The translations under genes and the position numbers were made by a program. Positions 8,010-15,505 of a stretch of 64,000 nucleotides of DNA are shown in pieces. The stretch lies in the NCBI GenBank assembly GCA_017308135.1, contig JAFKFM010000012.1:124001-188000 (forward strand), written 5' to 3'. Position 1 is the first letter of the stretch. The number at the start of each line of letters is the position of its first letter. The notes under the pieces were generated by a model. It saw only the letters and a program-made list of their open reading frames with translations, searched no databases and was not told where the DNA came from. This stretch comes from Alphaproteobacteria bacterium. GTDB lineage: Bacteria; Pseudomonadota; Alphaproteobacteria; CACIAM-22H2.

Positions 8010-9092
8010 GTGGCGATACCCACGATCGATCTGACGCCGTTCTTCGAAGGCACCGCCGCCGACCGCGAGGCCGTCGCGCGCCAAGTCGACGACGCCGGGC
8101 GCCATCTTGGCTTCATGCGTTTCGCGGGTCACGGTTTCCCGATCGACCTGACCGCCAAATGCGTCGCGGCGGCGCAGGATTTCTTCGCCAAGCCCGCGGC
8201 CTTCAAGCGCCGCTACGGCCCGGCGAAGGATGGCGATTTCAACGGCTATTGGGGCCCGGAAAGCGAATTGTCCGGCGCCCTGTTCGGCTCGAAAACGAAT
8301 TTCGATCTCAAGGAGAAATTCAAGATCAGCCGCCCGACCGATACCGGCGAATACGATCCGGCCCAGCCGAAGATCGGTTGGGAATATCAGCCCAACCGGC
8401 TGCCGGCCGATCCCGCCGCGTTCGCGCCGACCTTCCTCGCCTACTACGCCGCGATGGAAACGACCGGCAAACGCGTGATGGGCGTGATGGCCGCCGCTTT
8501 GGGCATGAACGCCGAATGGTTCGACGACAAGCTCGATAAGCAGGAGAGCACGGCGACCTGGAACCATTATCCGCCGCAACCTTCGGGCGCCAAGGAAGGG
8601 CAGTTCCGCTCCAGCCCGCATCGCGATATCGGCTCGATCACCATTCTGATCGAAGGGATCGGCCAAGGCCTCGCCAGTGGCGGACTGGAGATCATGGACG
8701 AGCACGGCAAATGGCTCGATGCGCGCTACGAGCCGGGCACAATCATGGTCAATGTCGGCGATCTGTTGCGCCGCTGGACCAATAATCGCTGGACCTCGTC
8801 GCTGCATCGCGTCGCCAATCCGCCGGATGCCGCGTCGGCAGCCAAGGGCCGCGTGTCGCTCGCTTTCTTCCAGAAGCCGAATTTCCACGCGGCCTTGGCG
8901 GCGGTGCCGAGTTGCGTGGCGCCGGGCGAAGCCCCCGTCTACCCGCCGATGCCGGCGGGCGAATATATGCGCTACCGCATGCTCCATTCCGTGGGCGTGC
9001 TCGAGAACGTCGAAAGCGTGTTCGAACCCGGTTTGATGGCGGCGCCCGATCCCGCCTATGGCCGCAAGCTCGAACCCCAACAACAAGCCTGA
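8010..9092 (+). CDS. 2-oxoglutarate Fe(II)-dependent oxygenase, isopenicillin N synthase family (first tandem copy)
   Basis: Non-haem iron oxygenase of 360 residues starting with GTG, preceded by GGGAAGGAA at a good distance. Iron ligands H204-x-D206 (SPHRDIGSIT) and H266 (LHRVANPP), and the 2OG-binding R281-x-S283 (RVSLAFF), are all present. A long insert around residues 76-130 (FNGYWGPESE, then GWEYQPNRLP) is shared with the next gene and sets these two apart from the 331-residue copy at 2861. Located just after the permease in the same operon; probably modifies the imported compound. Tandem pairs of this kind may catalyse successive oxidations. Reaction unknown. Confidence 0.88.
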   Translation: MAIPTIDLTPFFEGTAADREAVARQVDDAGRHLGFMRFAGHGFPIDLTAKCVAAAQDFFAKPAAFKRRYGPAKDGDFNGYWGPESELSGALFGSKTNFDLKEKFKISRPTDTGEYDPAQPKIGWEYQPNRLPADPAAFAPTFLAYYAAMETTGKRVMGVMAAALGMNAEWFDDKLDKQESTATWNHYPPQPSGAKEGQFRSSPHRDIGSITILIEGIGQGLASGGLEIMDEHGKWLDARYEPGTIMVNVGDLLRRWTNNRWTSSLHRVANPPDAASAAKGRVSLAFFQKPNFHAALAAVPSCVAPGEAPVYPPMPAGEYMRYRMLHSVGVLENVESVFEPGLMAAPDPAYGRKLEPQQQA

Positions 9093-9103
9093 GGAGAGAC
9101 CCC

Positions 9104-10174
9104 ATGTCCAATATCGCCGTCGCCCGCGTCATCGACCTCGCCAAATTCGATCAAGGCGATCTCGCCGCCAAGAAGGAAGTCGCCGCCGAATTCGATCGCG
9201 CCGGCCGCGAGAACGGGTTCATGATCCTGAAGGGTCACGGCGTCGATCTCGCCTTGCTCGACCGCTGCTTCGCCGAGGCGCGTCGCTTCTTCGCGCTGCC
9301 GATGGAAACGAAGAAGGCGCTGGGGCCCGAGACGCCGATCAATTTCAATGGCTATTTCGGCAAGGGCTCGGAAAGCGTGGGCAAGCTGTTCGGCGGCAAT
9401 AACGGCGTTCAGCTGCGCGAGAAATTCATGATCAGCCGCCCGGTGCCGTCGGCCGAATACAAGCCCGACCATCCCGATGTGGGTTGGGAGTACCAGCCCA
9501 ATCGCTGGCCCGATCTGCCCGGCTTCCAGGAAACATATCTCGCGCTCTATACGCAGATGGAACGCGCGTCGAAGATTGTCGTGCGCATCGCGTCGATGGC
9601 GCTCGGTCAGGACGAACATTGGTTCGACGACAAGTTCGACAAACACGAAAGCACGATGAGCTGGATGCACTACCCGCCCCAGCCCGAAGCGCCCACGGGC
9701 GAAGACATGCGCTCGCCGCCGCATTCCGATGTCGGCGCGATGACGTATCTCTTCCAAGATTCGGGCCTGGACGGCGCGCATCCCGGCGGGTTGCAAATCC
9801 TGGGTGACGACGGCGTGTGGCGCGACATGCGCGGCGTCGAAGGACAGATCATGATGAATATCGGCGACACGATGCGCCGCTGGACCAACGACCGCTGGCG
9901 CTCGTCCAAGCATCGCGTCGCCAACCCGCCGCGCGACCAAGCGCATACGGCGCGTATCTCGCTGGGTTTCTTCCAGAAGCCGAATTTCTGGGCGAAGCTC
10001 GATCCGGTTCCCGGCACGGCTTCGGCCGAAAACCCGTCGCGCTACGACGACATGTATGCGGGCGAATATATGCGCTTCCGCATGCTGCACTCGGTCGGCC
10101 AGCGCCAATTCGAGGGCAAGGTGCAGGACAAGACGATGTCGATCGGCCAATACGAGAAAGCCGGCGCGATGTGA
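9104..10174 (+). CDS. 2-oxoglutarate Fe(II)-dependent oxygenase, isopenicillin N synthase family (second tandem copy)
   Basis: Non-haem iron oxygenase of 356 residues, clearly a paralogue of the preceding gene (shared FNGY, GWEYQPNR, HYPPQP and WFDDKxDKxES blocks). Triad: H207-x-D209 (PPHSDVGAMT) and H270 (KHRVANPP); 2OG pair R284/S286 (RISLGFF). ATG 9104 follows GAGGAGA at 9091-9097. The frame is open well upstream, but only as a shadow of the first copy. Last gene of the rightward operon, facing the convergent deaminase gene. The divergence between the copies suggests different substrates or sequential steps rather than simple redundancy. Confidence 0.88.
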   Translation: MSNIAVARVIDLAKFDQGDLAAKKEVAAEFDRAGRENGFMILKGHGVDLALLDRCFAEARRFFALPMETKKALGPETPINFNGYFGKGSESVGKLFGGNNGVQLREKFMISRPVPSAEYKPDHPDVGWEYQPNRWPDLPGFQETYLALYTQMERASKIVVRIASMALGQDEHWFDDKFDKHESTMSWMHYPPQPEAPTGEDMRSPPHSDVGAMTYLFQDSGLDGAHPGGLQILGDDGVWRDMRGVEGQIMMNIGDTMRRWTNDRWRSSKHRVANPPRDQAHTARISLGFFQKPNFWAKLDPVPGTASAENPSRYDDMYAGEYMRFRMLHSVGQRQFEGKVQDKTMSIGQYEKAGAM

Positions 10175-10183
10175 CGCCGGCGG

Positions 10184-10222
10184 CGATCCGGACCGCGACT
10201 ATTCAGAAAAAGGTCCGGATCG
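10184..10222. terminator. Inverted repeat between convergent genes, possible bidirectional terminator
   Basis: CGATCCGGACC (10184-10194) and GGTCCGGATCG (10212-10222) form a perfect 11-bp inverted repeat with a 17-nt loop. It sits between the stop of the rightward oxygenase operon and the end of the leftward deaminase gene, with its right arm overlapping that gene's last codons. There is no clean U-tract on either strand, so a role in termination is plausible but not proven. Confidence 0.4.
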
Positions 10223-11486
10223 CGTCGACGACACCGTACTCGCGATCGACGATCGGCATGACGCGCCATTTGTCGAAGGTCAGGCACGGGTGCGAAACGC
10301 CGAAGCCGACCATGTCGCCCACGCGCAAGGGTGAATCCGCCGGCACGTCGAGATAGCAGTGCTGATCGTTGAGCGACACGCAAACATGCCCGGCGAGCGC
10401 TTGCGGCGCGCGCGGCGTCGTGCCGGGCCGATACCAGAGTTTCGGCTCCGGCAGGAACGGATCGTAGGCGGTGTCGCGTTTGCCCAAGGTCACCAGCACG
10501 CGCGTGGGTTCCGGGCGCGATTGGACATAGGCCCAAACCTCCAACGCCGATTGCGGCCGGCCTTCGCGCGCGAACTCGGGCATGCGATGCGCGATCTGAT
10601 CGAAGGCCAGATCGTACATCTTGGAATCATGCGTGAGGTAACAGCCCGAGCGGATCAGCGTGACCTTCTCGCGCTTCAACGTGAGGCTGGCGAATCGCCG
10701 CGCGACGATGTCGTAGAATGCCGAGCCGCCGGCGGTCAGGATCGCCGGCCCCTCGCCCCATAGGTTTTCCGCATCGACGCTTTCGGCGATCTTCGCCAGG
10801 AATTCGACGAAAGCCGTGACTTTCAAGGCGCCTTCGGGGCCCGAGACCAAGCCTTCGAAACCTTCCACGCCGCGCAAGGCGACGAACGGCGCCGCCGCCT
10901 TGATCGCACGCGCCAGTGCCAACGCGGCGTCATGGGTACGCACGCCCGTGCGCATCCCCGCCATGCCGCCTTCGAGGAAGACGCCGATCCGGCCGCGCAA
11001 ATCCTTCGCGCGCGCGGCATCGACGAGGGCGGCCAGCCCTTCAGGCGAATCGATCAGGCAAAAGAATTCGAACGCCGTGTCGCGCGCCAGTTCGTCGACG
11101 ACGTATCGGATGGCCTGTTTGCCGATCAATTGATTGGCGAGCACGATCCGCCGCACGCCGAAACGCCGCGCGACTTGGATCTGGGCGACATTGGCGAGGG
11201 TGATCGCCCAAGCGCCCGCATCGAGCTGGCGCTTGAACAGCTGCGGACTCATCGTCGTCTTGCCGTGCGGGGCGAGGATGGCGCCCGTCGCGGCGAGGAA
11301 CTTCGCCATCAGCTTTTCGTTGGCTTCGATCGCGTCGCGCTTGAGCACGCAGACCGGCAGCGGCAGATCCTCCGCCAGAAGATTCCAGCCTTGCTTGCCG
11401 GCATCGCGCAAACGCAGCGAAGCGCCGCCGGGCACACCCTTGTCGAGGTCATCGAGCGTGCCGTCGAGGATCGCCGAGATATCCAT
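10203..11486 (-). CDS. D-serine deaminase-like / amino acid deaminase (fold-type III PLP enzyme)
   Basis: Cytosolic PLP enzyme of 427 residues related to D-threonine aldolase and eukaryotic-type D-serine dehydratase. The alanine-racemase-like N-terminal barrel carries the PLP lysine in APHGKTTMSP (K76). The C-terminal domain has the metal-binding H399-x-C401 in SHPCLTFDKW, typical of the Zn-dependent members. It would remove ammonia from a D-hydroxyamino acid, giving an enamine that the co-transcribed RidA can hydrolyse. It starts 2 bp after the RidA stop codon. Aldolase rather than dehydratase activity is possible. Its C-terminal codons overlap an inverted repeat. Confidence 0.82.
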   Translation of the reverse strand: MDISAILDGTLDDLDKGVPGGASLRLRDAGKQGWNLLAEDLPLPVCVLKRDAIEANEKLMAKFLAATGAILAPHGKTTMSPQLFKRQLDAGAWAITLANVAQIQVARRFGVRRIVLANQLIGKQAIRYVVDELARDTAFEFFCLIDSPEGLAALVDAARAKDLRGRIGVFLEGGMAGMRTGVRTHDAALALARAIKAAAPFVALRGVEGFEGLVSGPEGALKVTAFVEFLAKIAESVDAENLWGEGPAILTAGGSAFYDIVARRFASLTLKREKVTLIRSGCYLTHDSKMYDLAFDQIAHRMPEFAREGRPQSALEVWAYVQSRPEPTRVLVTLGKRDTAYDPFLPEPKLWYRPGTTPRAPQALAGHVCVSLNDQHCYLDVPADSPLRVGDMVGFGVSHPCLTFDKWRVMPIVDREYGVVDAIRTFF

Positions 11487-11488
11487 GA

Positions 11489-11950
11489 TCAGCGTTTCAC
11501 GGCGAAGATCGCCTCGATCTCCACCGTCATGTTGTTGGGCAGACTGCCCATGCCGACGGCCGAGCGCGCATGGCGGCCGAGATCGCCGAACACTTCGACG
11601 AACAGATCCGAGCAGCCGTTGATCACTTGCGGCTGCGATCCGAAACCGGGGGCCGCATTGACCATGCCCAGCAGCTTCACGATGTAGTCGACGCGATCGA
11701 GACTGCCCAGCGCTTGGCGCACCGTCGCGAGAAGCCCGAGCCCGGTCGTGCGCGCGTGCTGATAGGCGGCGTCGACCGTCACGTCCTTGCCGACGATGCC
11801 GGTCTCGTAGCCGCCTTCCTTCCGGCGCGGGCCCTGGCCCGACAGATAAAGCGTATCGCCGTGCAGGCGGAACGGAACATAGGTCGCGACCGGCGCGACC
11901 GTTTCGGGCAACACGATTCCCAACGCTTTCAAGTTCGCTTCCGCCGACAT
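11489..11950 (-). CDS. RidA family enamine/imine deaminase
   Basis: Small cytosolic protein of 153 residues of the YjgF/YER057c/UK114 family, whose members hydrolyse reactive enamines and imines such as 2-aminoacrylate. The conserved arginine region ARSAVGMGSLP and the C-terminal VEIEAIFAV are present. ATG 11950 follows GGGAG; the open frame upstream is not needed and lacks a ribosome site. It lies directly upstream of the PLP deaminase in the same transcript, a pairing that matches the known role of RidA in clearing deaminase by-products. Promoter elements are visible upstream. Confidence 0.88.
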   Translation of the reverse strand: MSAEANLKALGIVLPETVAPVATYVPFRLHGDTLYLSGQGPRRKEGGYETGIVGKDVTVDAAYQHARTTGLGLLATVRQALGSLDRVDYIVKLLGMVNAAPGFGSQPQVINGCSDLFVEVFGDLGRHARSAVGMGSLPNNMTVEIEAIFAVKR

Positions 11951-12019
11951 GGCGAGATCTCCCTTCGCGGCGGATTTTCGAATGGCCCTTGCGAAAGGGC
12001 GAATGGCCGCGCAGGGCCG

Positions 12020-12048
12020 ATTATAGCGGCTTGTATCGGACGAGTCCG
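12020..12048 (-). promoter_or_regulatory. Probable sigma-70 promoter of the RidA-deaminase pair
   Basis: On the minus strand a perfect TATAAT (12025-12020) stands 17 bp after CGGACT (12048-12043), a weak -35. The start would fall near 12013, leaving a 5' UTR of about 60 nt before the RidA ATG. That UTR contains a GCCCTT/AAGGGC hairpin (11985-12000) flanked by two copies of CGAATGGCC on the plus strand. Confidence 0.5.
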
Positions 12049-12056
12049 CGCTCGAC

Positions 12057-12923
12057 TTATCGGCGCACGAACATGATACCGTCCGCCGCATCCGTTGTGG
12101 CGCCGACGGGCCCCGCCGCGCGGTCCGCGGGCGCGGAGTTCGGCATTTCCAGGCGAATAATTCGCCCGGCATTCGCCGGATTATCCGTTTCGGCGGAACC
12201 GCAAATCATGCGCGCCGCGTCGCGCCGCGCAAACGCCAAGAACCGCGCGTCGATGCCGGCGGGATGGAGAATCGTATCGGCGTTCTGCAGCAAGCGCAGA
12301 TCGCGAAGCGTCAGCAAATCCGGGGCTTCCGGAAGAACGACGATCTCGACATTCGCCTCGGGACCCGCCGCCCCCAATAGCGCGCGGTCTAGCGCGCGCT
12401 CGGCGGCTTGCGCGTCGCCCGCCATCGCCAAATCGGCGGCCGGGCCGCTTAGGACGCGTTCCCAAAACGCGCGCCGTTCGCCGAGATCGGGGATCGCCCG
12501 CGCGATCCGCGCACGCAATCGGCCCGCCCATTCGGCCAAACGGCCGAACGCCGCCGGTACGGCAAGCTCGATCCGCGTGCGCAAATGGCGTGCGAGAACC
12601 GGCGACGTTCCCGACGTGCAGATCGCGATCGTCACGGGATCGCGATCGACGATCGAAGGCCAAATGAAGTCGCAAAGCGCCGGACGATCGACGACATTGA
12701 CCGGAATTTTCGCCGCCCGCGCGGCAGCGGCGACGATTTCGCCTTGCGCGGAATCGGCGCAAACGGCGAGGGCCGCGACGCCGATCGTGTCGAAAATTTC
12801 CGCGCGGCGGACAACGGCGCCCGCTTGCGCAAGCTGCTCGGCCTTGGCATCGGCGATCCGCCCCGCGCCGATCACCAAAACGGGCTTGCCCGAAAGATCG
12901 AGGAAGATCGGGAAATGGCGCAT
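12057..12923 (-). CDS. Precorrin-2 dehydrogenase/ferrochelatase-like protein (CysG N-terminal type) with a truncated methyltransferase remnant
   Basis: Protein of 288 residues. Residues about 1-195 match the NAD-binding precorrin-2 dehydrogenase/sirohydrochlorin ferrochelatase module of CysG: VLVIGAGRIADAKAEQL, then SGTSPVLARHLRTRIE. From about 205 it enters the start of a uroporphyrinogen methyltransferase (PDLLTLRDLRLLQNADTILH, then FARRDAARMICG) but stops after roughly 80 residues, without the GGDPFVFGRG SAM-binding core; full CysG is about 460-480. It is the last gene of the nitrate operon, ATGA-overlapped with nasA, where its job would be to supply sirohaem for NirA. The methyltransferase step must come from elsewhere. 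Confidence 0.82.
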   Translation of the reverse strand: MRHFPIFLDLSGKPVLVIGAGRIADAKAEQLAQAGAVVRRAEIFDTIGVAALAVCADSAQGEIVAAAARAAKIPVNVVDRPALCDFIWPSIVDRDPVTIAICTSGTSPVLARHLRTRIELAVPAAFGRLAEWAGRLRARIARAIPDLGERRAFWERVLSGPAADLAMAGDAQAAERALDRALLGAAGPEANVEIVVLPEAPDLLTLRDLRLLQNADTILHPAGIDARFLAFARRDAARMICGSAETDNPANAGRIIRLEMPNSAPADRAAGPVGATTDAADGIMFVRR

Positions 12924-15505
12924 CAGGCGGCCTCCCGGATCAGGGCGGCGAGCATCGCGCGCAATTCGGGCACGCAAGAGCCGCAATTGGTGCCCGCCTT
13001 CGTCGCCGTCCCGATCGCGGCCGCACTTGCACAGCCACCCGCGATCGCGTCCTCGATCGTACCCGCACGCACGCCGTGGCAGGCGCAGATCAGCGCGCCG
13101 ACCGAGGCTTCACCCGATGGCGGATATCCCGACAGCAGCGCGCGGCGTTCGACCGCATCGATCGTATCCTTCGCGAACAACCCGGCGAGCCAGGCGCCGT
13201 CGGGCAAGGTCTCGCGCGGGCCGACGAATAGAACCGCCGCCAAGCGCCCGTCTTTGAACGTCGCGGCGCGATATCGCCCACCGGCCGCGTCGATATAATC
13301 GATGCGCGCGTCGGCCTGTCCGATCAGCGCATCGATATCCGGCGCGCCGATCCCCGCAAGGTCGTAGCGCGTATGCGCAACACCGGCACTGGCGAGCCAA
13401 TAATCGGCAAGAGGTGCCGCACCGTCGCGCCGCAGCAGGAAGCCTTCCCACGCCGGCACCCAGGATTGGAGCCGCACGGGCGTGTGTTTGAGTTCGGGCT
13501 GGCCGGAGATCGGATCGACCGCCGGATTGATCGTGGCGTTGACGCGCGCATGCGATCCGTGCGTGCCGGTCCAATGGAACGGCGCGTAAATCTCGCCGGA
13601 CGTTTGGCCCGCGTCGAGACTTACGCGCAATATCGCAGCACCCCAGCGCGACGCGAGTTTCGCGAAACCGCCATCGTTAAGGCCATGCTTGGTCGCATCT
13701 TCCGGATTGATGGCGACATAGGCTTCGCGGATATGGCCGGCAAGACGCGGGGATTTTCCCGTCCGCGTCATCGTATGCCATTGGTCGCGCACGCGGCCGG
13801 TGTTCAAGATCAGCGGGAAAGCGCCGTCCGGCGCGTTGACGGGCGCGCGCGGCACCGTGGGAACGAATCTCGCTTTACGATCGGCCGTGTAGAACCCGCC
13901 CGCGGCGAAGAAGCGTTCGCGCGCGGGCCATTGCGTCGGGCGCATCGCATCGTAATCGAGATCGATCAGATGGGCGAGATCGAAATCCCGCGTGCCGCCA
14001 TTCTCGAACGCCGACAGCCGCGCATGCTCGGCGAATATCTCGGCCGGACCGTTCCACGCGAAGGCGGCGCCCGCCCCCAGCCGCTTGGCGACCTGCGCGA
14101 CGATCCACCAATCTTGCTTCGCCTCCCCCGGCGGCGGCAAGAACGGACGCTGGCGGGAAATACGCCGCTCGCTATTCGTCACCGTGCCGTCTTTCTCGCC
14201 CCAGGCGAGCGCCGGGAGTTTCACATGCGCATGGTCGAGCGTGTCGGTGCGCGAAACGCAATCCGACACGACGACCAGCTTGCACTTGGCGAGGGCGGCT
14301 TTGACGCGATCGGCATCCGGCAGACTGGCGGCCGGGTTCGTCGCCATCACCCATACGGCCTCGATCTCGCCGCGTTCGATCGCAGCGAACAGATCGACGG
14401 CCTTCAAGCCGGGTTTCGTCGCGATGGTTGGGCTGTCCCAGAAGCGCCGCACCCGATCGACATCGGTGGGTGCGAAATCCATATGCGCCGCGAGTTGATT
14501 CGATAAGGCACCCACCTCGCGCCCGCCCATCGCGTTGGGCTGGCCGGTGACCGAAAACGGCCCCATGCCGGGCTTGCCGATGCGCCCCGTGGCGAGATGG
14601 CAATTGACGATGGCGTTGACCTTGTCCACGCCCGCCGAGGATTGATTCACGCCCTGCGAATAGACCGTGACGGTTTTCGGCGTGCGCGCGAACATGTCGA
14701 AAAACGCCGCCACGTCGCGCGGATGCAAGCCGCAATCGCGCGCGACCGCCGCGCGATCGGGCAGATCGCCCAAGGCCGCGAAACCGTTCGTGTGTTTGGC
14801 GACATAGTCGGCGTCGATCGCGCCGGTTTCGTGCAAATGCCGAAGAAGCCCGGCAAACAACGCCACGTCGCTGCCCGGTTTCAACGGCAAATGCAGTTCG
14901 GCATCTTCGCAGCTCGCCGTGCGGCGCGGATCGATCACGACGATCTTGGGCAAGCCGCCGCGCACGCTGCGTGCCGCCAGCAAGCGCTGATGCAGCACGG
15001 GGTGGCACCAGGCGAGATTGGAGCCGACGAGCACGATCAGCTCGGCGAGCTCGAAATCCTCGTAATTGCCGGGCACGGTGTCCGACCCGAAGGCGCGCTT
15101 ATGCCCCGCGACGGAGGACGCCATGCACAACCGCGAATTCGTGTCGATATTCGCGGTTCCGATCCAGCCTTTGATCAGCTTGTTGGCGGCGTAGTAATCC
15201 TCGGTCAGCAACTGACCGGAAACATAGAACGCGACCGCGTCGGGGCCCCTACGCTTGACGATTTCGGCGAAGCCGTCGGCGACGCAATTCAGGGCCGTAT
15301 CCCAATCGACGCGCTTGCCGTCAACCTCCGGATAGAGCAAGCGGCCGTCGAGATCGATCGTCTCGCCCAGCGCCGAGCCCTTGGAGCACAAGCGCCCGAA
15401 ATTCGCGGGATGTTCAGGATCGCCCTTGATCGTGCCGTCGGACGAGGCGATCACGCCGCACCCCACGCCGCAATAAGGGCACGTGGTGCGCGTGGGTTTC
15501 ATCAA
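12923..15505 (-). CDS. nasA: Assimilatory nitrate reductase, molybdenum catalytic subunit with C-terminal [2Fe-2S] domain
   Basis: Cytoplasmic enzyme of 860 residues reducing nitrate to nitrite. The N-terminal [4Fe-4S] site is C9, C12, C16 and C40 (CPYCGVGC). The bis-MGD molybdopterin domain follows, with SRLCMASSVAGH carrying the expected Mo-ligand cysteine and VTGQPNAMGGREVG as a classic NasA block, then the C-terminal molybdopterin-binding domain. The last 60 residues form a BFD-like [2Fe-2S] domain (CACHGVR, then NCGSC), as in Klebsiella-type NasA. ATG 15505 overlaps the FNR-type reductase stop (ATGA). Electrons probably come from the FAD subunit encoded upstream at 18810. Confidence 0.95.
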   Translation of the reverse strand: MMKPTRTTCPYCGVGCGVIASSDGTIKGDPEHPANFGRLCSKGSALGETIDLDGRLLYPEVDGKRVDWDTALNCVADGFAEIVKRRGPDAVAFYVSGQLLTEDYYAANKLIKGWIGTANIDTNSRLCMASSVAGHKRAFGSDTVPGNYEDFELAELIVLVGSNLAWCHPVLHQRLLAARSVRGGLPKIVVIDPRRTASCEDAELHLPLKPGSDVALFAGLLRHLHETGAIDADYVAKHTNGFAALGDLPDRAAVARDCGLHPRDVAAFFDMFARTPKTVTVYSQGVNQSSAGVDKVNAIVNCHLATGRIGKPGMGPFSVTGQPNAMGGREVGALSNQLAAHMDFAPTDVDRVRRFWDSPTIATKPGLKAVDLFAAIERGEIEAVWVMATNPAASLPDADRVKAALAKCKLVVVSDCVSRTDTLDHAHVKLPALAWGEKDGTVTNSERRISRQRPFLPPPGEAKQDWWIVAQVAKRLGAGAAFAWNGPAEIFAEHARLSAFENGGTRDFDLAHLIDLDYDAMRPTQWPARERFFAAGGFYTADRKARFVPTVPRAPVNAPDGAFPLILNTGRVRDQWHTMTRTGKSPRLAGHIREAYVAINPEDATKHGLNDGGFAKLASRWGAAILRVSLDAGQTSGEIYAPFHWTGTHGSHARVNATINPAVDPISGQPELKHTPVRLQSWVPAWEGFLLRRDGAAPLADYWLASAGVAHTRYDLAGIGAPDIDALIGQADARIDYIDAAGGRYRAATFKDGRLAAVLFVGPRETLPDGAWLAGLFAKDTIDAVERRALLSGYPPSGEASVGALICACHGVRAGTIEDAIAGGCASAAAIGTATKAGTNCGSCVPELRAMLAALIREAA

